Below are positions 8,449 through 16,962 of a DNA stretch of 64,000 nt, in pieces. Position 1 is the first letter of the stretch; the number at the start of each line of letters is the position of its first letter. The stretch is from Rhodobacterales bacterium (GTDB lineage Bacteria > Pseudomonadota > Alphaproteobacteria > Rhodobacterales > Rhodobacteraceae). Location: contig QKJR01000095.1 of assembly GCA_003249215.1 (NCBI GenBank), positions 115,033 through 179,032 of the forward strand, in the 5' to 3' direction. Both the position numbers and the translations under genes were made by a program. The notes beneath the pieces were generated by a model. That model was not told where the DNA came from. It ran no database searches and saw only the letters and a program-made list of their open reading frames with translations.

Positions 8449-9315
8449 ATGAGATACGCATCACTCGACGCATTTCTGACCGAGGGCCGCGGCGCTCTCG
8501 CCAAGGGGCCCGTGGGCCTCATTCTGGTCGAGGATCTGGTCGAGGTCGAAAGCACGATCCGCCACCACCTCAAGGCCGGGTTCCACGCGCTTCTGGTGCT
8601 GGCGCCCGACGAGCTGCGCCTGCCGCCCGATCTCGAGGGCGCGGTGCACCGCATCCCCTATGACATGCACCGCCCCGGCGCGCTCACCGCCGCGGTCAAT
8701 CCGGTGATCGCCGCCGCGCCGCCCGGGACATGGCTCTATTACTGCTACAACGCCGAATACCTGTTCCACCCGTTCTGCGAGACCCGCAACGTCGCCGAGC
8801 TTCTGGCTTTCCACACAGAGGAACGCCGCGCGGCGATGCTGACCTATGTCATCGACCTCTACGCCCCCGATCTCGGCCGCACCCCGAACGGCGTCAGCCT
8901 CGAGGAGGCGCATCTCGACCGCTCGGGCTATTACGCGCTCGCGCGCCCCGATGCGCAGGGCCACGCCAAGGAACGTCAACTCGATTTCTTCGGCGGCGTG
9001 CGCTGGCGGTTCGAGGAACATATTCCGAAGGCGCGCCGCCGGATCGACCGGATCGCCCTCTTCCGTGCCGAACCGGGGCTCGAACTACGCGCCGATCACA
9101 CGTTCAACGTCGAGGAATACAACACCTATTCCTGCCCCTGGCACCACAACCTGACCGCCGTGATCGCCTCGTTCCGGGTGGCCAAGGCGCTGAAATACAA
9201 CCCCGGCTCGACCTATGAGATCCCGTCCTTCTGGTGGTACAATTCGGTGCGTTTCGAGTGGTCCTCGCAGCAACTCATGGATCTGGGGCTGATGGAACCC
9301 GGCCAGTGGTTCTGA
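8449..9315 (+). CDS. Conserved hypothetical protein, possibly glycosyltransferase-family-2-like
   Basis: A cytoplasmic protein of 288 residues with no signal peptide or membrane helix. The first ~90 residues alternate beta strands and helices ([22 protein letters not shown]), compatible with a nucleotide-sugar-binding fold. The middle has the aromatic and histidine-rich segments [20 protein letters not shown] and [11 protein letters not shown] recognise it only as a Rhodobacterales-type conserved protein often labelled glycosyltransferase-like, and I cannot point to a safe DxD motif. It is transcribed away from miaB. The start has GGGACAG upstream. Confidence 0.55.
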   Translation: MRYASLDAFLTEGRGALAKGPVGLILVEDLVEVESTIRHHLKAGFHALLVLAPDELRLPPDLEGAVHRIPYDMHRPGALTAAVNPVIAAAPPGTWLYYCYNAEYLFHPFCETRNVAELLAFHTEERRAAMLTYVIDLYAPDLGRTPNGVSLEEAHLDRSGYYALARPDAQGHAKERQLDFFGGVRWRFEEHIPKARRRIDRIALFRAEPGLELRADHTFNVEEYNTYSCPWHHNLTAVIASFRVAKALKYNPGSTYEIPSFWWYNSVRFEWSSQQLMDLGLMEPGQWF

Positions 9316-9466
9316 GCCTTTCGCGGCCCGCGTTCGGCGCCCCGGGCCGGGCTGCGGTGCGGCCGCGCCAGATCGCCGCAGCCGGGCCGTTCCCCCTTGC
9401 CTCATCCGGCCCAGCGCCTAGGTCCGGAGCGTGCCGCCGCGAACCGGCCCCCAAAGTCTGCCCGAG

Positions 9467-11218
9467 ATGACCGACCCGAACCCGACCGTCCCCGACGCCG
9501 CAGCCGCCTCGGCGCCCTCCGACCCCGACACGCCGCCGGCAAAGCTCCTGCGCCGCCTCGCCGCGCCGGTTTCGGCCCGGCTCTCGCGCGGGGCCGCGCT
9601 CTCGCTGGCGGCGGCGCTGATCTGGCCCGCGCAGGCCGCGCTCGTCGCGCTGGTGATCGGCGGGCTCGTGGCGCCCGAGGGTCCCGCGCTCGGCGTCTGG
9701 CCGGGGGCTGCGGGCTTCCTCGGCCTTGCGGTGCTGCGCGCGGGCCTCGATGCGGCGTCGCAATCGGCCACCCAGAGCGCCGCGCGTGATCTCGTCACCT
9801 CCGTGCGCACCCGGCTGATCACCGCGGCCGCGCATCAGGGCGCGGGCGGATCGGCCGCCCTTCCCGCCGCCGAGGCGGCAAGCCTCGCCGCCGAGAAAGC
9901 GGCGCTGCTCGGCCCCTGGGCCGCGCGTTATCAGCCGGCGAGCCTGCGCGCCCGGGTGGCCCCGCTCGTCCTCGCCGGTCTCGCCCTCACGCAATCCTGG
10001 GTCGTGGCCGGCATTCTGGTGGTCGCAGGGCCGCTGATCCCGCTCTTCATGGCGCTCGTCGGCATGGCCGCCGAGGAGATCTCGCGCCGCCAGATGACCG
10101 AGATCGGCTCGCTCTCGCGGCTTGCCATCGACCGGATCGCGGCGATCACCGATCTGCGGCTTCTGGGCGCAACCGGGCGGGCCGAGGCCGATCTCGCGCG
10201 CGCCTCGGGCGATCTGCGGGTCCGCACGATGGCGGTTCTGCGCATCGCCTTCCTGTCCTCGACCGTGCTCGAACTTTTCTCGGCGCTCGGGGTGGCACTG
10301 GTCGCGGTCTATGTCGGCTTCGCGCTGCTGGGCGAGATCCCGTTTGGCACATGGGGCGCGGGCATGGGCGCGGCGCAGGGGATATTCCTCTTGATGATCG
10401 CGCCCGACTTCTTTCAGCCGCTGCGCGATCTCGCGGCCGCCTGGCACGACCGCGCCTCGGCGCTTGCGGTCGCCGCCGATCTGGCCGAGGCCGAGGCGCG
10501 CATTGCGGCGGGCGGCACCCTGCCCGGGGCGGGCGGACGCGGCACGCCGCTCGGGGCGGCGCCGCTCTCGTGGCGCGGGTTGGCCGTCGCGCCGGGCCCC
10601 GGCGCGATGCCGCTCGTCTTCCCCGATGGCCGTGTCGAACCGGGCGAGGCCGTCGCGCTCACCGGCCCCTCGGGCGCAGGAAAAACCACCTGCCTCGCCG
10701 CGCTCGCGGGCCTCGTCCCCCATGACGCGGGCGAGATCCGCCGCGGCGAAACCCGGTTCGGGGAGGCGACCGCCGAGGATTGGCGCGCCGATCTTGGCTG
10801 GGTGCCACAGATGCCGCGCTTTCCCGATGCGCCGCTGGCCGAGGCGGTCGCACTCGGGCGTGCGGGTGATCTGCGCGCGGCCCTTGCCGCCGCCCGCGCC
10901 GAAGAAATCGTCGCCGCCCTGCCCGGCGGGCTCGATGCGCGGCTGGGCGATTACGGCGGCGGCGTCTCGGGCGGCGAGGCGCGGCGTCTGGCCATCGCCC
11001 GCGCCCATCTCGCCGCCCCCCGGATCGTTCTGGCCGATGAACCCACCGCCGATCTCGACGCCGCCACCGCCCGCGCGGTGACTGAGGGGTTGATAGCCCT
11101 GCGCGCGCAGGGCGCGACGCTGATCGTGGCGACGCATGACCCCGCCCTGATCGCCGCGATGGACCGCGAAATCGCGCTTGCGCCACCGCTTGGCCAGCCG
11201 CAGGAGGGCGCCGCATGA
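9467..11218 (+). CDS. cydD: Thiol reductant ABC exporter subunit CydD
   Basis: Half-transporter that with CydC exports cysteine and glutathione to the periplasm, needed to assemble cytochrome bd. Of 583 residues, the first ~330 form a six-helix ABC exporter membrane domain and the rest the ATPase with Walker A GPSGAGKTT, signature SGGEARRLAIARA and Walker B IVLADEPTADLD. The ATG at 9467 was chosen, although an in-frame GTG at 9431 is possible; neither has a strong ribosome-binding site. Its stop overlaps the cydC start (ATGA). Confidence 0.93.
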   Translation: MTDPNPTVPDAAAASAPSDPDTPPAKLLRRLAAPVSARLSRGAALSLAAALIWPAQAALVALVIGGLVAPEGPALGVWPGAAGFLGLAVLRAGLDAASQSATQSAARDLVTSVRTRLITAAAHQGAGGSAALPAAEAASLAAEKAALLGPWAARYQPASLRARVAPLVLAGLALTQSWVVAGILVVAGPLIPLFMALVGMAAEEISRRQMTEIGSLSRLAIDRIAAITDLRLLGATGRAEADLARASGDLRVRTMAVLRIAFLSSTVLELFSALGVALVAVYVGFALLGEIPFGTWGAGMGAAQGIFLLMIAPDFFQPLRDLAAAWHDRASALAVAADLAEAEARIAAGGTLPGAGGRGTPLGAAPLSWRGLAVAPGPGAMPLVFPDGRVEPGEAVALTGPSGAGKTTCLAALAGLVPHDAGEIRRGETRFGEATAEDWRADLGWVPQMPRFPDAPLAEAVALGRAGDLRAALAAARAEEIVAALPGGLDARLGDYGGGVSGGEARRLAIARAHLAAPRIVLADEPTADLDAATARAVTEGLIALRAQGATLIVATHDPALIAAMDREIALAPPLGQPQEGAA

Positions 11219-12885
11219 GCCCGCTTCTGCGCCTCACCCGCCGCCTTCTGGCCGCCGACCCGCGCGCCTTCCGCCGCGGCCTCGCGCTCTCGATCACCGT
11301 CCTCGTGATGGGCGCGGCGCTGCTCGGGCTTTCGGGCTGGTTCGTGACCGCCGCCGCCGCGGCGGGGCTCGCCGGTGTCGGCATCGGCTTCGATTTCTTC
11401 CGCCCCTCGGCCGGGGTGCGCTTCCTCGCGCTCGGCCGCTCGGCCGCGCGCTATGGCGAGCGGCTGGTGACCCATGACGCGACGCTGCGCGCGCTCGCAG
11501 CGCTCCGGGTGCAGCTTCTGGCCGGGATCGCGCGCCTGCCGCATGAGGTGCAAAGCCGCCTGCGCGGGGCGCGCGCGCTCAACCGGCTGACCTCGGATGT
11601 CGATGCGCTCGACGGGCTGATGCTGCGCCTCGTGCTGCCCGCGCTTGCCGCGCTCGCCACCCAGATCGGCGCCGCCGTCGCACTTTGGACCCTCGTCGCG
11701 CCCGCCGTCGCGCTCGCCGTTCTCGGGGTCTATGCGGCGGGCGGCGGGCTTGCGCTGTGGCTGACCGCGCGCGCCGCCCGGCACCCGGCAGAAACCGCCG
11801 AAACCGCCTTGCAGGACCTGCGCGCGGCGACCTTCGATCTGGTGCGCAACCGCGCCGATCTGGCCATCGCCGGCGCGCTCGAGGACTGGCAGGGCCGCGT
11901 CGGCACCATCGCCGCGCGCGAGGACGGCGCCCGCGCCCGCCTCGACGCCATCGAACGCGCCTCGGGGGCGGCGGTCGGGCTGACCGCCGCACTGGCCGCC
12001 ACCGCCGCGCTCGGCATCGGCGGCGATCTCGCCGCGCAGGGCACGATCAGCCCCGCGCGCGCCGCGATCGGCTTCTTCGTCGCGCTGGCGCTGGCCGAGA
12101 CGCTGGGGCAACTGCGCCGCGGCATGGCCGAGATCGGCCGGATGCTCGGCGCGGGCAGCCGCGTGCTCGAGCTGACCGAGGGCGCCACCGGCGCGCCGCC
12201 CGCCCCCGCGGCCCCGGCACCTGTCTCCGCAACCGCGCCGCTTTTGCAGGTCGCAGGGCTCGGGCTGCACCGGCCGGGCGCGGCCGGGCCGCTCTTCGGG
12301 CCCTTGTCCTTCCGCCTCGCCCCGGGCGAGACGCTGCTCGTCACCGGCGCCTCGGGGGCCGGGAAATCGACCCTGCTCGCGGTGCTCGCGGGGCTGATCG
12401 CGCCGAGCCATGGCGCGGTTGCGCTGAAGGGTCAGCCCCTGCCGGACTGGCCCGAGGCCGAGCTGCGCGCGGCCCTGACGCTGGTGCCACAGCGCCCGCA
12501 ACTGATCGGCGGCACCGTGGCCGAGAACCTCGCCCTTGCTCTGCCCGAGGGCGCCGCGCTCGAGCACGGCGCCGCCCGCGCGGTGCTCGAGGCGGTCGAT
12601 CTGTGGGACGCGCTCGCGCCCCGCGGTGGGCTCGATCTGCGCCTCGGCGAGGGCGGCGCGGGCTTGTCGGGCGGGCAGGCCAAGCGCCTCGCGCTCGCAC
12701 GTGCCGCGCTGCGCCGCCCGGCGCTCTTGATGCTCGACGAACCGACCGAGGGCCTCGACCCCGCCACAGCGGCCCGCACGCTGGCCGGCCTGCGCAGGCT
12801 CCTGCCCGAATCGGGGATCATCCTCGTGTCGCACCGCGCCGAGGATCTCGGCCGGGCCGATCGACGGATCGCCCTCGAAACCTGA
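11215..12885 (+). CDS. cydC: Thiol reductant ABC exporter subunit CydC
   Basis: Partner of CydD in the heterodimeric inner-membrane exporter. The protein has 556 residues, an N-terminal membrane domain, and an ATPase with Walker A GASGAGKST, signature LSGGQAKRLALARA and Walker B LLMLDEPTEGLDP. The ATGA overlap with cydD shows translational coupling. The 189 bases between this gene and cydA contain the probable cydAB promoter. Confidence 0.93.
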   Translation: MSPLLRLTRRLLAADPRAFRRGLALSITVLVMGAALLGLSGWFVTAAAAAGLAGVGIGFDFFRPSAGVRFLALGRSAARYGERLVTHDATLRALAALRVQLLAGIARLPHEVQSRLRGARALNRLTSDVDALDGLMLRLVLPALAALATQIGAAVALWTLVAPAVALAVLGVYAAGGGLALWLTARAARHPAETAETALQDLRAATFDLVRNRADLAIAGALEDWQGRVGTIAAREDGARARLDAIERASGAAVGLTAALAATAALGIGGDLAAQGTISPARAAIGFFVALALAETLGQLRRGMAEIGRMLGAGSRVLELTEGATGAPPAPAAPAPVSATAPLLQVAGLGLHRPGAAGPLFGPLSFRLAPGETLLVTGASGAGKSTLLAVLAGLIAPSHGAVALKGQPLPDWPEAELRAALTLVPQRPQLIGGTVAENLALALPEGAALEHGAARAVLEAVDLWDALAPRGGLDLRLGEGGAGLSGGQAKRLALARAALRRPALLMLDEPTEGLDPATAARTLAGLRRLLPESGIILVSHRAEDLGRADRRIALET

Positions 12886-12947
12886 GGCATTTTGTCCCGT
12901 CGCAGCTTTTCCGCCCGGGTTTAACCAAACTGCGACCAAAAGCCCCT

Positions 12948-13011
12948 TTGATCTGAGTCAGGGAAGCGCCGATGCAGGCGCCTAAGATGCATCTGCGTGA
13001 AATATTTTCGC
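12948..13011 (+). promoter_or_regulatory. Candidate oxygen-responsive control region of cydABX
   Basis: Two elements lie between cydC and cydA. TTGAT-CTGA-GTCAG (12948-12961) resembles an FNR-type box (TTGAT-N4-ATCAA) with a degenerate right half. GCGTGAAATATTTTCGC (12995-13011) is an imperfect palindrome in an otherwise GC-rich stretch. Oxygen control of cydAB by FNR- or RegA-type proteins is usual in this group, but the match here is weak. Confidence 0.35.
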
Positions 13012-13074
13012 ATCATGCACCTTTCGCGAGGCCCGAGGCCGGACCTTGTGCGGGAACAGGAAAGGACAAGACGA

Positions 13075-14679
13075 ATGGATTTCGATATCGTCGAGCTGTC
13101 ACGGCTGCAATTTGCCATGACCGCGATGTATCACTTCCTCTTCGTGCCGCTGACGCTGGGTCTGTCGATCCTCGTGGCGATCATGGAGACGGTTTACGTG
13201 ATGACCGGCCGCCCGATCTGGCGGCAGATGACCAAGTTCTGGGCGACCCTCTTCGGCATCAACTTCGTGCTGGGCGTGGCCACGGGGATCACGATGGAAT
13301 TCCAGTTCGGGATGAACTGGAGCTACTACAGCCACTATGTCGGCGACATCTTCGGCGCGCCTCTGGCGATCGAAGGGCTGATGGCCTTCTTCATGGAAGC
13401 GACCTTCGTCGGGCTGATGTTCTTCGGCTGGGACAAGCTCAGCCGGGTCGGGCACCTCGTGGTGACCTGGCTCGTGGCGATCGGCTCGAACTTCTCCGCG
13501 CTCTGGATCCTGATTGCCAACGGCTGGATGCAGAACCCGGTCGGCGCCGAGTTCAACCCGATGTCGATGCGGATGGAGATGACCTCCTTCTTCGACGTCG
13601 TATTCAACGAGGTGGCGCAGGCGAAATTCGTCCATACCGTCTCGGCGGGCTATGTGACCGCCTCGATCTTCGTTCTGGGCGTCTCGGCCTGGTACATGCT
13701 CAAGGGCGTGCATTTCGAACTTGCCCGCCGCTCGATCGCGGTTGCGGCGGCCTTCGGTCTGGCCTCGGCCTTCTCGGTCGTCATCCTCGGCGACGAGTCC
13801 GGCTATTCCACCAGCCATAACCAGAAGATGAAGCTCGCCGCGATGGAAGCGATGTGGGAGACCCAGCCCGCGCCGGCCGAGTTTACCCTCTTCGGCCTGC
13901 CCGATCAGGAGGCGCGCGAAACGAAATACGCGCTCCACATTCCTTATGTGATGGGTCTGATCGGCACGCGCTCGCTCACCACGGAAATCCCCGGCATCAA
14001 CGACCTGGAAAAACAGGCCGAAGAGCGGGTCCGCTCGGGCATTCTCGCCTATGACGCGCTGATGCAGATCCGCGCGGCCAAGGGCGATGTGACCGAGGAT
14101 GTGAAGCTGTCGTTCGAGAACCACTCGAAGGATCTCGGCTTTGCCTTCCTCTTGATGCGCTATGTCGAAGATCCGCGGACCGCGACCGACGCGCAGATCG
14201 TGCAGGCCGCCGAGGATACGATCCCGACCGTCTGGCCGCTGTTCTGGTCGTTCCGGATCATGGTCGCGCTCGGCTTCAGCTTCATCGCCGTGCTCGCCTA
14301 TTTCTTCGTCGTGTCGAACTTCAAGGGGATGCAGTTCCCCCGCTGGGCGCTGAAGATGGCCGTGGTGATCATCCCCACGCCGTGGATCGCCGCCGAGATG
14401 GGCTGGTTCACCGCCGAATTCGGGCGTCAGCCCTGGACGGTGGACGGGGTGCTGCCGACGGCGATGTCGGTCAGCCATCTGTCGATCGCCGATCTGGTGA
14501 TCACGCTGGCGGGCTTCGTCATTTTCTACACCGTGCTCTTCATCATCGAGATGGGCCTGATGATCAAATACATCCGCAAGGGCCCCTATCAGGATGTGAA
14601 GGAAACCGAGGATTGGCAGCGCAAGCACGAAGCGCGGCTGATGTCCGCGGGCCAACCTGTCACCATGCCGGCGGAGTAA
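13075..14679 (+). CDS. cydA: Cytochrome bd ubiquinol oxidase subunit I CydA
   Basis: Carries hemes b558, b595 and d and oxidises quinol with oxygen at low tension in the inner membrane. The 534 residues include the heme ligand His20 in MYHFLFVPL (E. coli His19), FVHTVSAGYVTASIF (E. coli His186), FWSFRIMV (E. coli Met393) and GRQPWTVDGVLPTA. The quinol loop is of the long E. coli type, with PDQEARETKYALHIPY and a following insertion. The ATG at 13075 has AAAGGAC upstream. The open frame reaches 12997, but those extra residues are not CydA-like. Confidence 0.97.
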   Translation: MDFDIVELSRLQFAMTAMYHFLFVPLTLGLSILVAIMETVYVMTGRPIWRQMTKFWATLFGINFVLGVATGITMEFQFGMNWSYYSHYVGDIFGAPLAIEGLMAFFMEATFVGLMFFGWDKLSRVGHLVVTWLVAIGSNFSALWILIANGWMQNPVGAEFNPMSMRMEMTSFFDVVFNEVAQAKFVHTVSAGYVTASIFVLGVSAWYMLKGVHFELARRSIAVAAAFGLASAFSVVILGDESGYSTSHNQKMKLAAMEAMWETQPAPAEFTLFGLPDQEARETKYALHIPYVMGLIGTRSLTTEIPGINDLEKQAEERVRSGILAYDALMQIRAAKGDVTEDVKLSFENHSKDLGFAFLLMRYVEDPRTATDAQIVQAAEDTIPTVWPLFWSFRIMVALGFSFIAVLAYFFVVSNFKGMQFPRWALKMAVVIIPTPWIAAEMGWFTAEFGRQPWTVDGVLPTAMSVSHLSIADLVITLAGFVIFYTVLFIIEMGLMIKYIRKGPYQDVKETEDWQRKHEARLMSAGQPVTMPAE

Positions 14680-14683
14680 GACC

Positions 14684-15844
14684 ATGATCCTTCATGACTT
14701 CATCAGTTTCGATATCCTGCGCGTGATCTGGTGGGTGCTGCTCGGCGTGCTGCTGATCGGCTTCGCGCTCACCGACGGGTTCGACATGGGCGTCGGCGCG
14801 CTCCTGCCCTTCGTGGGCAAGTCCGATGCCGAACGCCGCGTGGTGATCAACACGATCGGCCCGGTCTGGGAAGGCAACCAGGTGTGGTTCATCCTCGGCG
14901 GTGGCGCGATCTTCGCCGCCTGGCCGCCGCTCTATGCGGTCAGCTTCTCGGGCTTCTACCTCGCGATGTTCACCGTTCTGGCTGCGCTCATCCTGCGGCC
15001 CGTGGGCTTCAAATATCGCTCGAAACGCGAAAGTGCCGCCTGGCGCAACAACTGGGACTGGGCGCTCTTCGTGGGCGGCGCGGTGCCGGCGCTGATCTTC
15101 GGCGTGGCGGTCGGCAACGTGCTCCTCGGTGTGCCCTTCGAGCTCACCGATCACCTGATGCCGCTCTATCCGGGCAACTTCTTCATGAAGTTCATCAAGC
15201 TGCTCAGCCCCTTCGCGCTGCTCGCCGGTGTGGTCTCGCTCTCGATGCTGCTGATGCATGGTGCGGCCTGGCTCACGCTCAAGACCGAAGGCGCCGTGCA
15301 GATGCGCGCACGCACCATCGGCTCGGTCGCGGGGCTCGTGGCGCTCGTCACCTATGCGCTGGCCGGTGTCTGGCTCGCCTTCGGCATCCCGGCCTATCAG
15401 ATGGTGACCGAGGCCGCGGCGAACGGGCCCTCGAACCCGCTCCTGACCGAGGTGGTGCGTGGCGGTTCGTGGCTTGACGCCTATGCCGTCCGGCCCTGGA
15501 TCGTCATCGCGCCGATCATGGGCTTTGTGGGCATCGCGCTCGCCACGCTCGGCCTGCGCGCCGGGCGCGAGGTCTCGACGCTTCTCTTCTCGAAGCTCGG
15601 GATCACCGGGGTGATCAGCTCGGTCGGGCTCACGATGTTCCCCTTCATCCTGCCCTCTTCGCTGCAGCCCTCGGCCTCGCTGACGGTGTGGGACGCCTCG
15701 TCCTCGCATCTGACGCTCTTCGTGATGCTGGTCTGCGCGGTGATCTTCATGCCCATGATCCTGGCCTATACCGCCTGGGTCTACAAAGTGCTCTGGGGCA
15801 AGGTCACCACCGAAGAGATCACCAGCAACCAGAACTCGTACTGA
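14684..15844 (+). CDS. cydB: Cytochrome bd ubiquinol oxidase subunit II CydB
   Basis: Integral membrane partner of CydA. The 386 residues form about nine helices and begin MILHDFISFDILRVIWWVLL, with the family motif GFALTDGFDMGVGALLP and GPVWEGNQVWFILGGGA. The start lies 4 bases after the cydA stop, with GGCGGAG as ribosome-binding site, so the pair is cotranscribed and followed by cydX. Confidence 0.97.
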   Translation: MILHDFISFDILRVIWWVLLGVLLIGFALTDGFDMGVGALLPFVGKSDAERRVVINTIGPVWEGNQVWFILGGGAIFAAWPPLYAVSFSGFYLAMFTVLAALILRPVGFKYRSKRESAAWRNNWDWALFVGGAVPALIFGVAVGNVLLGVPFELTDHLMPLYPGNFFMKFIKLLSPFALLAGVVSLSMLLMHGAAWLTLKTEGAVQMRARTIGSVAGLVALVTYALAGVWLAFGIPAYQMVTEAAANGPSNPLLTEVVRGGSWLDAYAVRPWIVIAPIMGFVGIALATLGLRAGREVSTLLFSKLGITGVISSVGLTMFPFILPSSLQPSASLTVWDASSSHLTLFVMLVCAVIFMPMILAYTAWVYKVLWGKVTTEEITSNQNSY

Positions 15845-15855
15845 GGAGAAACAGC

Positions 15856-15978
15856 ATGTGGTATTTCGCCTGGATCCTCGGCCTGCCGCTGGCGGCGTTG
15901 ATCGCGGTGGCCAACGCGATGTGGCTCGAGATGCAGAACGACCGGCGCATCGCCGGCGATCACGATCCCGAACCCTGA
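15856..15978 (+). CDS. cydX: Cytochrome bd accessory subunit CydX
   Basis: A 40-residue single-helix peptide that stabilises the CydAB hemes. It begins MWYFAWILGLPLAALIAVAN, matching the MWYFAWILG start of CydX/CbdX, followed by MWLEMQND and an acidic tail. It begins 11 bases after cydB with GAGGAGAAACAGC as ribosome-binding region. A terminator follows at 16098. Genes this short are often missed in annotation. Confidence 0.93.
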   Translation: MWYFAWILGLPLAALIAVANAMWLEMQNDRRIAGDHDPEP

Positions 15979-16097
15979 GCCGAGATCCCGGGTCCGGCCT
16001 CGGATCCGGGTTCAGGGACCGCGCCCGGGGTTTTCCAGCCGCCCGGGGTGCGGTCCCGCCCTCTTGGCCCCACCTCCCCCGATGCGGGGCCTTTCGA

Positions 16098-16130
16098 CCC
16101 CGGCCGTCTCCCTGCGGCCGGGGTTTTTCT
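16098..16130 (+). terminator. Rho-independent terminator of the cyd operon
   Basis: CCCCGGCCG-(8)-CGGCCGGGG is a 9-base stem followed by TTTTTCT, about 120 bases after the cydX stop. Confidence 0.85.
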
Positions 16131-16301
16131 TTGCCCAGTTCCGGGCTCCGCGGCGGGGATGCCCACGAAATACAAAGTAAAAGAATCAGGCTTTACAATT
16201 CCGATCTTTTCACTCAGGTTATATCCATGCCGCCGCGAAGGCGCATCGCAATCTGCCGCAAGGCAATTTCAGGCAACAGTTTCAGCCACAGGAGACCGGA
16301 G

Positions 16302-16463
16302 ATGAAACGCGCCCTCCCCGCCGGCCCCGCGACGCGGGCCCGCAGACCCGACGATACCGCCCCCTTCACGCTGCGCGACATCATGATCGCCCTTTGCGGT
16401 GGGCTCACCCCCGCCGCGGACGGGATCGAGATGATGATCGACCGGATCGAGAGGCTGAACTGA
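16302..16463 (+). CDS. Small protein of unknown function coupled to hemP
   Basis: A 53-residue protein starting MKRALPAGPATRARRPDDTA, with a predicted helix-rich second half (FTLRDIMIALCGGLTP, GIEMMIDRIERLN). A strong ACAGGAGACCGGAG precedes the ATG and the stop overlaps the hemP start (TGATG), so it is very likely translated and coupled to hemP. I recognise no family. The 160 bases upstream include an AT-rich stretch (16165-16215) that probably holds the promoter. Confidence 0.6.
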   Translation: MKRALPAGPATRARRPDDTAPFTLRDIMIALCGGLTPAADGIEMMIDRIERLN

Positions 16464-16627
16464 TGAGCCTGACCCAGAATTTCGCAGCCCCCGATTACCG
16501 GCAATCGCTGCCCGTGCACGACGCCGAGGTGCTGACCGGCGGCGGCAATACCGCCAATATCCTGCTCAACGGTCAGGTCTACACGCTGCGCATCACCCGC
16601 GCGGGCAAGCTGATCCTGACGAAATAG
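16463..16627 (+). CDS. hemP: Hemin uptake protein HemP
   Basis: A 54-residue protein whose C-terminal half NILLNGQVYTLRITRAGKLI ends in LTK, the HemP signature. HemP genes normally accompany hemin receptor and transport genes and are iron-regulated. In one Burkholderia study HemP acts as a regulator of heme uptake genes. Here no hemin receptor or transporter lies nearby, only the coupled 53-residue gene upstream and a terminator downstream. Confidence 0.88.
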   Translation: MSLTQNFAAPDYRQSLPVHDAEVLTGGGNTANILLNGQVYTLRITRAGKLILTK

Positions 16628-16728
16628 CAAAATCTTGCTGCGGCGGTGGAACCGCTGGGCCGGTGGCGCGTTGCATCAGGGCAATGGCTGTCCCTGCCCT
16701 TTCATGCCACTGCTTCCCTCAAAGACTA

Positions 16729-16754
16729 GGGGCCGGACATCCGGCCCCTTTTTT
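16729..16754 (+). terminator. Rho-independent terminator after hemP
   Basis: GGGGCCGG-ACAT-CCGGCCCC is a perfect 8-base stem followed by T6, about 100 bases after the hemP stop. Confidence 0.88.
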
Positions 16755-16825
16755 CATGGCCGGTCACGGCCGCGAACGCGAACCGGTCAGGATCGGCAAG
16801 GGTTCCCGGATATCGTGAGAAAGTC

Positions 16826-16899
16826 TGGAGCGGGCGGCGGGAATCGAACCCGCGTCTCCTGCTTGGAAGGCAGGGGTCTTACCATTACACAACGCCCGC
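16826..16899 (-). tRNA. tRNA-Gly (anticodon TCC)
   Basis: On the minus strand the acceptor arm GCGGGCG pairs with CGCCCGC and the anticodon stem is CCTGC/GCAGG with loop CTTCCAA (anticodon TCC, reading GGA/GGG). The T-arm is CGGGTTCGATTCCCG, and TCCA follows (discriminator T plus an encoded CCA). The total is 74 nt, as usual for tRNA-Gly. Confidence 0.97.
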
Positions 16900-16962
16900 G
16901 CCGGGCCCAAAGGGGCTGCGCTTGCCGGTAGATAGCCTGCGCCTTGCCCCGATGCAAGCGGC

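Noticed and set aside
9275..12939. Long minus-strand frames opposite cydD and cydC
   Set aside because: CydD and CydC have complete ABC motifs on the plus strand; the opposite frames have arginine-rich low-complexity products.
12997..13074. An N-terminal extension of CydA
   Set aside because: The frame is open, but the 26 residues are unlike CydA, and the ATG at 13075 has a ribosome-binding site and matches the family start.
16165..16215. A Fur, Irr or iron-rhodo box before the hemP operon
   Set aside because: The stretch is AT-rich and a plausible promoter, but I could not fit any of the known iron boxes with acceptable symmetry.
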